64,000 bases of DNA from Deltaproteobacteria bacterium (GTDB lineage Bacteria > Myxococcota_A > UBA9160 > UBA4427): the NCBI GenBank assembly GCA_029261835.1, contig JAJDAO010000026.1, positions 196,666 through 260,665 on the forward strand, read 5' to 3'. Positions 54,464 through 62,744 of the stretch are shown here, piece after piece. The position numbers and the translations under genes are program-made. Position 1 is the first letter of the stretch. Each line of letters begins with the position of its first letter. The notes under the pieces are model-generated. The model worked only from the letters and a program-made list of their open reading frames with translations. It was not told the origin of the DNA and searched no databases.

Positions 54464-55509
54464 TAGCGCTTCTTCCTCTTTCCCTTCTTCCTGACCGACG
54501 CCGACGACTTGGCCACACTCGTCGACCCCGTGGTGGCGCCGGCGTGTTGCTCGAGCAGGAGCAGCAGCGGCGAGGCGATGAAGATCGACGAGTAAGTACC
54601 GACCAGGACGCCGATCAGCATCGCGAAGGCGAAGGGGCGGATGACATCGCCGCCGAGGAAGAAGAGGGAGAGCAGCGCCGCCAGCGTGCTGGCCGAAGTC
54701 AGTACTGTACGTGCGAGAGTCTGGTTGACACTCTGGTTCAGTACTTCGGCCAGGTCGTGCTTGGTGCGCAGCTCCAGGTTCTCGCGAATGCGGTCGTAGA
54801 TGATGATCGTGTCGTTCAGGCTGTAGCCCAGAATCGCCAGCATGGCGGCCAGGATGCGCAGATCGAACTCCAGCCCCAGGATCACGAAGATGCCGGCGGT
54901 CACGAGCAGATCGTGGATCACCGCCACCACCGCGCCCGGTGCGAAGCGCGAGCTGAAGCGAAAAGCGACGTAGCCCAGGATTGCCAGGCTTGCCCAGAAG
55001 AGCGCCAGCAGACCATCGGTCTGCAGCTCGGCTCCCACTCGGGGGCCGACGAACTCGACGCGCTGGACCGTCAGCGCACCGACACCATCCCTGAGGGCCT
55101 TCTCGAGTAGAACGATCTGATCGGCAGCCGCTTCATCCCCGCCTTCGACGGCCGCGTCGTCTCCCTCGCCCGACGTCTCGGGCTCTGCGCCCGCGACATC
55201 GTCATCTTCTCCCTTGAAGCGGATCAAGAACTCGTTGTCCGATCTCGTGCCATAGCGAACGACGCTCGCGTCATCGACGTGGGCCACGTCGCTCAGCACC
55301 TGACGGATTCTCCCCTCGTCCGCCGCAACACCGTCGTCGAACTGGACCTGAACCTCGTTTCCGCCAGCGAAGTCGATACCGAGACGCACACCGCGCAGCG
55401 GAATCGCGATCAGCGAGGCGAGGATGACGCCCGCGGAGATCGCGGCGCACAGCCGCCGCTTGCCGATGAAGTCGATATGGGTCCCAGGCCGGACGATCTC
55501 GAAGGGCAC
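54463..55509 (-). CDS. secF: Protein translocase subunit SecF
   Basis: A 348-aa SecF with six membrane helices. N-terminal SAGVILASLIAIPLRGVRLGIDFAGGNEVQV, then a periplasmic domain containing an unusually acidic insert (GEDDDVAGAEPETSGEGDDAAVEGGDE), then VEFVGPRVGAEL and NDTIIIYDRIRENL, conserved in SecF. The C-terminus is lysine-rich. GTG start at 55509 with GGAGGT upstream. It follows secD by 12 nt. Confidence 0.96.
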   Translation of the reverse strand: MPFEIVRPGTHIDFIGKRRLCAAISAGVILASLIAIPLRGVRLGIDFAGGNEVQVQFDDGVAADEGRIRQVLSDVAHVDDASVVRYGTRSDNEFLIRFKGEDDDVAGAEPETSGEGDDAAVEGGDEAAADQIVLLEKALRDGVGALTVQRVEFVGPRVGAELQTDGLLALFWASLAILGYVAFRFSSRFAPGAVVAVIHDLLVTAGIFVILGLEFDLRILAAMLAILGYSLNDTIIIYDRIRENLELRTKHDLAEVLNQSVNQTLARTVLTSASTLAALLSLFFLGGDVIRPFAFAMLIGVLVGTYSSIFIASPLLLLLEQHAGATTGSTSVAKSSASVRKKGKRKKR

Positions 55510-55521
55510 CGGCTTACCTCC

Positions 55522-57114
55522 TCAGATGGACAGCTGCTGGACGGTGCGACCGCCCGGATAGATCTGGAACAGCATGCGTGCGATCACGAGCGCCGAGAAG
55601 ACGCTCGTCACGATGCCGATCGAGAGAGTCACTGCGAATCCCTTGATGGGACCGGTGCCAAACTCGAAGAGAATCAGAGCGGTGATGAGGGTCGTGATAT
55701 TGGCATCCAAGACCGTCCAAGTCGCCTTGCTGAAGCCCGTGCCGATGGCGGCCCGCGGTGTCTTGCCCGCCCGCAGCTCCTCGCGAATGCGCTCGAAGAT
55801 GATCACGTTGGCGTCCACCGCCATACCCACCGTGAGCACCAGGCCCGCGATGCCGGGCAATGTGAGGGTGGCCTCGAAGAGCGACATGATGCCGACCAGC
55901 ATGACCAGGTTGGCCAGTAGAGTGAAGCTCGCGTAGCCACCGGAGAGCCGGTAGTAGCCCATCGAGAATGCCAGCACGAACAGCAGGCCGACGAGCGAGG
56001 CCTGGATACCGCTGTCGATCGAGTCCTGGCCCAGTGCGGGCCCCACCGTCCGCTCCTCCTCGATCACGACGGGAACCGACAGCGCACCCGCTCGCAGCAC
56101 CACGGACAGGTCTGCCGCCTCTTGCGGGGAGAAGCGACCGGTGATCTGACCGCGCGAACCGATGCGACTGCGAATGACCGGCGCGCTGTAGACGTTCTCA
56201 TCGAGGATGATCGCGAGCTGATTGCCGATGTTCTCGGCCGTGAGCTCGCCAAAGATGCGCCCGCCCTCGGTGTTGAAGCGGAAGTTCACCAGTGAACGTT
56301 GCTGCTGATCGTAGCCGACGCGTGCGTCGGCGAGGTAGTCACCCGTGATGGCCGCGGTCTGGCTCACGAGATAGGCCGCTACCACCTGGTGGGTCTCTGG
56401 ATCCAGCTCCGTGATGACTTCCTGCTCGTCCTCGTCGATGCCGTCCGGATGCTTGGCCAGCAGTCGCGTTTCGTCGTCCGCTCGGTCGATGACGATCTTG
56501 AACTCGAGAAAGCCTGTGGACTTCAGCAGCTGGCGTGCGCGGCCGCGGTCGATCTGTCCGCCGGGAATCTGGACCAGCACGCGATCGTCACCCTGGCGGG
56601 TCACGACCGAGTCGGGAATGCCGCGCTCGGGATCGTCGATGCGCCGCCGCAGGACCTCGAGCACCTGGGACATCGTGCGTTCGCGAATCTCCTGCTTCCA
56701 GTCCTCTGTCAAGTGGTAGCTGAGCACGGCTCCGTTCTCTGCCGATAGCTCGAGCACGCCGGTGTCGTCGGCCGCCCCCTTGAACCTCGACACGTCCTCG
56801 AGCCGGCTGACCTCGATCGTCAGCGCCCCCGCCTCGATGCTCATGCGCTCAGTCGCGATGTCCTTGGAGGGCGAGTTCTCTCGCAGGCTGTCACGCACGT
56901 ACTGCAGCTCGTGCGTCACCGCATCCGCGATCTTCACGCCCACCACCCAGTGGATGCCGCCCTGCAGATCGAGTCCCAGCCGCAGTCCGTCATCGGGCCA
57001 CAGCGAACTGCCGATACGCGCCTCCTTGGGAATGAAGTTTGCCACCGTCAGGAAGGTGAAGACCAGGATCAGGGCCGCGATCGACCCCACCCGCCAGCGC
57101 AGACCCGTGCTCAC
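55522..57114 (-). CDS. secD: Protein translocase subunit SecD
   Basis: A 530-aa SecD: GLRLGLDLQGGIHWVV signature, large periplasmic domain, then five helices with IPGIAGLVLTVGMAVDANVIIFERIREELR. It works with SecF to drive late translocation by proton motive force. GTG start at 57114 overlaps the yajC stop. Confidence 0.97.
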   Translation of the reverse strand: MSTGLRWRVGSIAALILVFTFLTVANFIPKEARIGSSLWPDDGLRLGLDLQGGIHWVVGVKIADAVTHELQYVRDSLRENSPSKDIATERMSIEAGALTIEVSRLEDVSRFKGAADDTGVLELSAENGAVLSYHLTEDWKQEIRERTMSQVLEVLRRRIDDPERGIPDSVVTRQGDDRVLVQIPGGQIDRGRARQLLKSTGFLEFKIVIDRADDETRLLAKHPDGIDEDEQEVITELDPETHQVVAAYLVSQTAAITGDYLADARVGYDQQQRSLVNFRFNTEGGRIFGELTAENIGNQLAIILDENVYSAPVIRSRIGSRGQITGRFSPQEAADLSVVLRAGALSVPVVIEEERTVGPALGQDSIDSGIQASLVGLLFVLAFSMGYYRLSGGYASFTLLANLVMLVGIMSLFEATLTLPGIAGLVLTVGMAVDANVIIFERIREELRAGKTPRAAIGTGFSKATWTVLDANITTLITALILFEFGTGPIKGFAVTLSIGIVTSVFSALVIARMLFQIYPGGRTVQQLSI

Positions 57115-57464
57115 GACGCCTTGCCCCCTTCCTTGCCCGCAGTCCCCTTGACGACATGGTCGATCCGCGCACGCTGCACTTCGACCTCCACCTTGGTTCC
57201 CTTGACCCGGGCGATCTCGACGTGGAGCGTGTCGTCGTCCACGCCGGTCACGGTGCCGTGAATGCCGCCCGCCGTGACCACGCGATCGCCCTTGACGGCC
57301 GCCTTGATGGCTTCCTCTCGCTCTTTCTGCCGTTTCTGCTGCGGCCTCATCACGAGCACGTAGAAGATCAGGAAGATCGCGCCCATCATGAGGAAGAAGC
57401 TGGGATCGAACGCCTGCTGCGTCCCCTCGGCCTGTAGCAGCACGGCGGCGGGTGGATCACTCAT
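57111..57464 (-). CDS. yajC: YajC preprotein translocase subunit
   Basis: A 117-aa YajC: one N-terminal helix (FFLMMGAIFLIFYVLVMRPQQ) followed by the conserved KREEAIKAAVKGDRVVTAGGIHGTV. It belongs to the SecDF-YajC complex, and the gene order yajC-secD-secF is the standard one. Confidence 0.96.
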   Translation of the reverse strand: MSDPPAAVLLQAEGTQQAFDPSFFLMMGAIFLIFYVLVMRPQQKRQKEREEAIKAAVKGDRVVTAGGIHGTVTGVDDDTLHVEIARVKGTKVEVEVQRARIDHVVKGTAGKEGGKAS

Positions 57465-57534
57465 CGCTGGTCTCCCGATCGAATCGACACGCCGCGCTCC
57501 TCCTTCGCCCTGCTTCGCATTGCATCTGTCTCGC

Positions 57535-58674
57535 TCAGCCCGCCTCGGCCGGCACGTCCGCCACCCGTGCGGGTGGCAGGCGCTTCAACCGAGCACCGGG
57601 ATAGAATGTCTCCAGAATCTCGCGGTAGCCCATTCCGCGCTCGGCCAGGCCGCGCGCACCCCACTGACTCATTCCAACGCCGTGACCGCTGCCCGAGCCG
57701 ACGAAGAGGAAGCCCTCCTGTGTCGGCCTCAGCTCGAAGAGGGTGCTCTTCAGTGTCGACTCGCCCAGCGCTGCACGCAGCTGCCGGCCCGAGAGCGTAA
57801 CCTCGCCTCCGGTCCCCTCTACGAGGAGCCGAGCCACCCGACGACTGGCGGAGTGCTCGAGGATCTCAGCCCCCTCCACCTGACCGATCGAGTGGCCGGC
57901 CGCAGCCAGCGCCCGGCCCAGTGTGGTGCGCGAGAGCGCCGCGCGCCAGTACGTATCTGGCGAATCCTCCTCGTGTTCCACCGCCTGGCTCACGAGGTAG
58001 CTGAGGTCGCGCCCCCAGACTTCCCGTGCGCTGGCGCTGCGCCCACCCGAAGCCGAATGAAAGGCGGCCAGGATGGGCCTGCCAGCGGCCGTGGTGAGGA
58101 TCTCGCAGCGTGTGTCCCGAGCGGCGGCCAGCAGCTCGGGCCGTCCGCGGCCGGCCCCGGCGTAGACCTGGCTCGCGGTACTCGCCTCGACGTCGTAGCG
58201 CGCGGCCCGGCGTGCGCCGCTGCGGTGGAGGGCGTACGTCCGGCTCGCCACGGCCTGGGCACGCAGGGCTTCAGCGCTCCAGCTCGCCGGAATCTCGCCC
58301 TCGAGCGCGCCGACCACGTAGTCCTCCAGGCCTACTTCGTTCACCACCGCCAGCCCCTGCTCCGTCCGCAGTACTTCGAGCGCGCCTCGCAGCCAGCGCC
58401 CTCGCACGCGCGACAGGCCGCGCTCCTCAGCGCGCCAGGTCGGCACGGCCGGTCCGCCGTCGACTCGAATCCCGCCCTGCCAAAGCTCGAAGCGGCGATG
58501 GCGCCCCGATCGCTCGATCACCACCGGCGCCCGACTCTGGTAGATCAGAACCCGGATCCTCTCGTCGCAGGCACGTCCGGCCGGCGCCGCCGACGCCCCG
58601 AGCGAGACGCCGGCCACCCCCAACAGACAGAGCGGCGCGAGAGCGGTGCATCCCCCCCCGAGAAAGGCCTTCAT
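57535..58674 (-). CDS. SpoIID/LytB-domain protein
   Basis: A 379-aa exported protein of the SpoIID/LytB family, lytic transglycosylase-like enzymes. Signal-like N-terminus (FLGGGCTALAPLCLLGVAGVSLGASAA). The SpoIID core shows VGLEDYVVGALEGEIPASWSAEALRAQAVASRTYAL and GSGSGHGVGMSQWGARGLAERG. The ATG at 58674 fits the signal peptide better than 58713. It may act on peptidoglycan; the organism shows no other sign of sporulation here. Confidence 0.9.
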   Translation of the reverse strand: MKAFLGGGCTALAPLCLLGVAGVSLGASAAPAGRACDERIRVLIYQSRAPVVIERSGRHRRFELWQGGIRVDGGPAVPTWRAEERGLSRVRGRWLRGALEVLRTEQGLAVVNEVGLEDYVVGALEGEIPASWSAEALRAQAVASRTYALHRSGARRAARYDVEASTASQVYAGAGRGRPELLAAARDTRCEILTTAAGRPILAAFHSASGGRSASAREVWGRDLSYLVSQAVEHEEDSPDTYWRAALSRTTLGRALAAAGHSIGQVEGAEILEHSASRRVARLLVEGTGGEVTLSGRQLRAALGESTLKSTLFELRPTQEGFLFVGSGSGHGVGMSQWGARGLAERGMGYREILETFYPGARLKRLPPARVADVPAEAG

Positions 58675-58725
58675 CGCGTGCGGTGATATCGCACGAAGTC
58701 CGTGCCGGGTCAAGGGAATCCCGGC

Positions 58726-59889
58726 TCAGAGGTCGGACCGAATGGCCTCCGCCTTGTCCGTCCGCTCCCACGGGAAGCCGGCATCTTCGCGGCCGAAATG
58801 ACCGTGGTACGAGGTCGCGCGATAGATGGGGCGCCGCAGATCGAGGGTCTCGTCGATGCCGCGTGGCGTCAGATCGAAGTGCTTGCGAACGAGCTGCTCG
58901 AGCCGGGCGGTGTCGAGGCCCCCGGTGCCGAAGTTCTCGACGCGGATCGAGACCGGCTCCGCCACACCGATCGCGTAGGCGAGCTGCACCTCACAGCGAG
59001 TCGCCGCGCCGGCAGCCACCAGATTCTTGGCGACGTAGCGCGCCGCGTAGGCTGCACTGCGATCGACCTTCGAAGGATCCTTGCCCGAGAACGCGCCGCC
59101 GCCGTGCCGCCCCATTCCACCATAGGTGTCCACGATGATCTTGCGTCCCGTGACGCCGGCATCGCCCATCGGACCACCGACGACGAAGCGACCGGTCGGA
59201 TTCACGTGCAACGTCGTGTCGGAGTCGATCAGCTCGGCGGGCAGCGTGCTGCGTATCACCTTGTCGATGATGTCCTTGCGCAGTTGGTCGTAGCTGACCT
59301 CGGGCGAGTGCTGCGTCGAGACGACGACCGCGTCGATGCGCGCCAGATTGTTGTTGCCGTCGTATTGAACAGTCACCTGACTCTTGGCGTCGGGCCGTAG
59401 GTAGTCGAGCTCGCCCGACTCGAGGTGCTGCCGATGAGCTTCGATCAGGCGATGGGCGTAGCGGATCGGCGCCGGCATGAGCTCGGGGGTCTCGTCACAC
59501 GCATAGCCGAACATCATGCCCTGATCGCCAGCGCCCTGCTCCTTGTGAAGCCCCTCTCCCTCACTGACGCCCTGCGAAATGTCGGGCGACTGCCTGCCCA
59601 GCGCAATCATCACGCCGCAGGTCGATGCGTCGAAGCCCATCTCGGAGTCGGTGTAGCCAATGTCGTGTACCACGCCGCGTACCAGTGGCTGCAGATCCAC
59701 CTGCGCACTCGATGTGACCTCGCCACAGACGAGGATCAGCCCGGTTGTCGTTGCGGTCTCACACGCGACTCTGGATGTCGGATCCTGCGCCAGCATCGCA
59801 TCCAGAACCGCGTCCGATATCTGATCGCACATCTTGTCGGGATGTCCCATCGATACCGACTCAGAAGTGAAGAAAGAGCGGGTTGACAT
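58726..59889 (-). CDS. metK: S-adenosylmethionine synthase
   Basis: A 387-aa MetK, making SAM from ATP and methionine. [27 protein letters not shown] starts it, with GACDQG-like [12 protein letters not shown] and [16 protein letters not shown] later; all family signatures are intact. The ATG at 59889 is preceded by AGAGG and begins the conserved N-terminus. No SAM riboswitch was recognised upstream. Confidence 0.97.
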   Translation of the reverse strand: MSTRSFFTSESVSMGHPDKMCDQISDAVLDAMLAQDPTSRVACETATTTGLILVCGEVTSSAQVDLQPLVRGVVHDIGYTDSEMGFDASTCGVMIALGRQSPDISQGVSEGEGLHKEQGAGDQGMMFGYACDETPELMPAPIRYAHRLIEAHRQHLESGELDYLRPDAKSQVTVQYDGNNNLARIDAVVVSTQHSPEVSYDQLRKDIIDKVIRSTLPAELIDSDTTLHVNPTGRFVVGGPMGDAGVTGRKIIVDTYGGMGRHGGGAFSGKDPSKVDRSAAYAARYVAKNLVAAGAATRCEVQLAYAIGVAEPVSIRVENFGTGGLDTARLEQLVRKHFDLTPRGIDETLDLRRPIYRATSYHGHFGREDAGFPWERTDKAEAIRSDL

Positions 59890-60012
59890 CGAACCTCTCC
59901 TGTAGCTCCTGTGCATCCCATTGCTGAGTTTCGCCGGTTGGCAATGCGGGGACGCAGTGTTCTTGGGGACCGGCAGGGTAGGCTAGCGGCGCGGTGGCAT
60001 CAAACCCCGAGA

Positions 60013-60291
60013 TCAGACGGAATCGAATGTCTCGAGTAGCGCCCCGAGCTGTTCGACTGCCTCTTGCGCATCCTCTCCCTCAGCGCGCACCCGCAGGGTG
60101 ACCCCCTGGCCGGCAGCAAGTGACAGAATCGACAGAACACTACAGCCGTTGACCCACTCCCCATCGCGACCGAGGCTGATCTCGCTGCTGAAGCGGCCCG
60201 CAAGGGTGACGAAACGACCGGCTGGACGTGCGTGCAGTCCAAACTCTGAACGCACGGTGAACTCGCGCTCGACAAGCGGCATTTCGCTCAC
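60013..60291 (-). CDS. Phosphocarrier protein HPr
   Basis: A 92-aa HPr. The EI-phosphorylated His is in FGLHARPAGRFV, and the HPr-kinase target Ser in VNGCSVLSILSLAAGQG aligns with Ser46. The GTG start overlaps the EIIA stop (GTGA); an ATG three codons later is possible. The gene ends the operon; no ptsI follows in this window. Confidence 0.94.
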   Translation of the reverse strand: MSEMPLVEREFTVRSEFGLHARPAGRFVTLAGRFSSEISLGRDGEWVNGCSVLSILSLAAGQGVTLRVRAEGEDAQEAVEQLGALLETFDSV

Positions 60292-60701
60292 TTCTTGCCG
60301 CCTTCCGGCAGCAGCTCACTGGCAACCGAAATATTCCGCTGCCCATACTCCTTGACGAAGTGCGCCAGCTCCTCGAGCGGCTTCTCCTCGCGCAGTGTCG
60401 CCAACTTGATCAGCATCGGCAGATTGATCCCGGTCACGACCTCGACGCGATGTTCGTTGAGGAATGACAGGCTCATGTTCGAAGGAGTGCCACCGAACAT
60501 GTCGGTCAGGATCAGCACGCCCTCGCCCGTGTCCGCCGCCTCGAGCCCGGTCAAGATGGCGGAGCGCATCGCGTCGACCGACTGGCTGGGATCGAGCGAG
60601 ACGGATTGGAACGCCGGCCCGTCGGGAATGATCAGACGCAGCGCGTGTAGGAATTCCTCACCCAATCGATAGTGCGTGACGATCACAACGCCGACCTTCA
60701 T
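60288..60701 (-). CDS. PTS mannose-family EIIA-like protein
   Basis: A 137-aa EIIA of the mannose family. Active-site His is in VVIVTHYRLGEEFL near residue 10; GVLILTDMFGGTPSNMSL is the family signature. No EIIB/EIIC/EIID gene accompanies it, so its role is regulatory, in the HPr phosphorelay. ATGA overlap with rapZ. Confidence 0.93.
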   Translation of the reverse strand: MKVGVVIVTHYRLGEEFLHALRLIIPDGPAFQSVSLDPSQSVDAMRSAILTGLEAADTGEGVLILTDMFGGTPSNMSLSFLNEHRVEVVTGINLPMLIKLATLREEKPLEELAHFVKEYGQRNISVASELLPEGGKK

Positions 60702-61570
60702 TTGCTCCTCTCCACGTCTCGGTGCTCGAGACTAATCTCGCGTCCCTCATCGCGCAGCCAGGCGGCCAGCTTCTCGACCATGGCCACGGAGCGATGCCGC
60801 CCCCCGGTACATCCGATGCCAACCGTCAGGTAGGCCTTCCCCTCGCGATCGTACATGGGCAGCACCCAGCCGATGAAGTCCAGCAAACGCCCCGCCAAGG
60901 CACGCCCTCGCTCGCTCTGCAGCACGAACGCTGCGACCCGCTTCTCGCGCCCCGTCAGCGACCGCAGATCCTGCTCGAAGTAGGGGTTCGGGAGAAAGCG
61001 CACATCGAAGAGCAGCTCGACCGCCTGCGGCGTACCGTAGCGAAAGCCGAACGAGATGAGATTGACCACCGTGGACCGCGTACGACCCGACACATGCTGG
61101 GCGATCGTCTCCTTGAGCTGGTGGACGTTCAACACCGTCGTATCGATGCGGCAGTCCGCCAGGCTGGCGGCATCGGCCAGCAGCCGGCGCTCGCGCTCGA
61201 CGCCTCGCTTGACGCTGCCCTCGGGCGAGAGGGGGTGAACACGGCGCGTTTCCCGGTAGCGCGTTTCAAGTGCCTCATTGGAGCAGTCGAGAAAGAGCAC
61301 CTCGACCTTCGCGCCCTCTTCTCGCAGCAGCTTCACCACGGCGGGGAAGCTACGCAGGAACGGCTCTTCTCGGGCGTCTATCGCGACCGCAATCTTCTCG
61401 ATCGGCGGCGTGGCCTTGCCGCACAGGGCGAGAAACTGGGGCACGAGCTGGGCGGGCAGGCTGTCGACGCAGTAGAAGCTCAGATCTTCCAGCGCGGCCA
61501 TGACGGTGCTCTTGCCGCTGCCTGAGAGGCCGGCCACAAAGACGAGATGCGTCTCCGAGTTCCGACTCAT
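60698..61570 (-). CDS. rapZ: RNase adapter RapZ
   Basis: A 290-aa RapZ (YvcJ). Walker A GLSGSGKSTVM and the C-terminal IGCTGGRHRSVAMVEKLA are characteristic. In enterobacteria it links amino-sugar status to sRNA decay; elsewhere it binds nucleotide and the role is less clear. ATGA overlap with hprK. Confidence 0.96.
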   Translation of the reverse strand: MSRNSETHLVFVAGLSGSGKSTVMAALEDLSFYCVDSLPAQLVPQFLALCGKATPPIEKIAVAIDAREEPFLRSFPAVVKLLREEGAKVEVLFLDCSNEALETRYRETRRVHPLSPEGSVKRGVERERRLLADAASLADCRIDTTVLNVHQLKETIAQHVSGRTRSTVVNLISFGFRYGTPQAVELLFDVRFLPNPYFEQDLRSLTGREKRVAAFVLQSERGRALAGRLLDFIGWVLPMYDREGKAYLTVGIGCTGGRHRSVAMVEKLAAWLRDEGREISLEHRDVERSK

Positions 61571-62190
61571 CCGCCCACCTCCCGTCCCCCCTCGTCATCT
61601 CCATCGCCCTCGCCAGTGGGCGACTTGGCCGCCACGCGACGAAGCTGGGCGTCGATTCGCTTCGCGGCGTTCACCCCGGCGCAACGCTGCCGGTGGTCGC
61701 GAACCGCCACCTCCACCAGAGTCGCCATGCTGTGAGCGGGCCGCACCGGCAGTACCAGGGCCGGGATCGCGACCCCCGCGAGGACCGTCGTCGGGCGCTC
61801 CAAGCCCAGTCGCTCGTAGTCGGCCTCTTCACGCCACTGTTCCATGTGACAGATCAACTCGATCCTCGCCTCCATCTTGACGGCGTCGGGCCCGTAGAGA
61901 TCGGGGATGCAGAGTAGGCCTATTCCCCGGATCTCCATGTAGTGCCGTATCAGCTCCGGCGAGCGCCCGAGCAAAACCGGACTCTGTGGCGACGCGACGC
62001 CATTCGATTTCGTGCGCTCCGCGCCGTCGCCATGTTTGCTGCGGATTCGCACCACGTCGTCCGCCACCAAGCGGTGCCGCCGGCGCACGAGCTCCAACGC
62101 GCATTCACTCTTACCGACACCGCTCGGCCCGCAGAGCAGCACCCCGACGCCCAGCACTTCGACCAGCGCACCGTGAACCTGGATGTCCAA
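61567..62190 (-). CDS. hprK: HPr kinase/phosphorylase, C-terminal kinase domain only
   Basis: A 207-aa HprK consisting of the kinase domain alone: VHGALVEVLGVGVLLCG, Walker A GPSGVGKSE, HRLVADDVV and the signature EIRGIGLLCIPDLYG, IELICHMEQW. The ~130-residue N-terminal domain of full-length HprK is absent, and only 65 bp separate this gene from ptsN, so no room exists for it. The start is a TTG at 62190. Short forms occur in Alphaproteobacteria. It should phosphorylate HPr on Ser. Confidence 0.93.
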   Translation of the reverse strand: MDIQVHGALVEVLGVGVLLCGPSGVGKSECALELVRRRHRLVADDVVRIRSKHGDGAERTKSNGVASPQSPVLLGRSPELIRHYMEIRGIGLLCIPDLYGPDAVKMEARIELICHMEQWREEADYERLGLERPTTVLAGVAIPALVLPVRPAHSMATLVEVAVRDHRQRCAGVNAAKRIDAQLRRVAAKSPTGEGDGDDEGGREVGG

Positions 62191-62255
62191 GCCTGCACCT
62201 CACGTCTGCCGTGGGGGACTCTGCGCGAGAGCCAGGGGCTGTGGGATGGGGGGTC

Positions 62256-62717
62256 TCAGAACTTCGCGTCTTCTTCCTCGATAGCCGCGAAGATGTCCTC
62301 TACCTGCTCCGCCTCGATCAGCTTGTGCCGGAAGGCCGGATCGCGGAAGAAGCGGGAAATGCGCGCCAGCGCCTTCAGGTGTTGGCCGCCGGAGTGCTCG
62401 GGCACGACCAGCAGGAAGAAGAGCTGCGTGGGCTGGCCGTCGATCGACTCGAAATCGACGCCGGCTCGGCTTCGAGCGAAGGAGGCCACCAGGCTCTGTA
62501 GACCGGGCATCTTGCCGTGGGGAATCGCCACACCTTCCCCAATGCCGGTGCTCTGCAGACCCTCGCGCTCGATCAGCACCTCGAGCAGGCGGTCCGCCTC
62601 CAGCGCCGGGACCACTTTCGCGAGGGCACCCGCCATCTCGGCCAGCAGCGTATCCTTGGTGTCGGATTCCAGGTCCAGGATGACGGCATCCTTGACCAGG
62701 ACGTCCATGATCTTCAT
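62256..62717 (-). CDS. ptsN: Nitrogen-PTS EIIA (PtsN)
   Basis: A 153-aa EIIA(Ntr). Active His in GEGVAIPHGKMPGL. AGGAGGT just before the ATG at 62717. It lies 27 bp after rpoN with no hpf gene between, and is the entry to the regulatory PTS genes. Receives phosphate via HPr-like proteins and regulates potassium or nitrogen functions in other bacteria. Confidence 0.95.
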   Translation of the reverse strand: MKIMDVLVKDAVILDLESDTKDTLLAEMAGALAKVVPALEADRLLEVLIEREGLQSTGIGEGVAIPHGKMPGLQSLVASFARSRAGVDFESIDGQPTQLFFLLVVPEHSGGQHLKALARISRFFRDPAFRHKLIEAEQVEDIFAAIEEEDAKF

Positions 62718-62744
62718 GCCACCTCCTCGCTGGGCGGCCGCACT

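Noticed and set aside
59890-60012. Possible SAM riboswitch before metK
   Set aside because: The leader is about 120 nt and shows none of the conserved cores of the SAM riboswitch classes I can recognise by eye.
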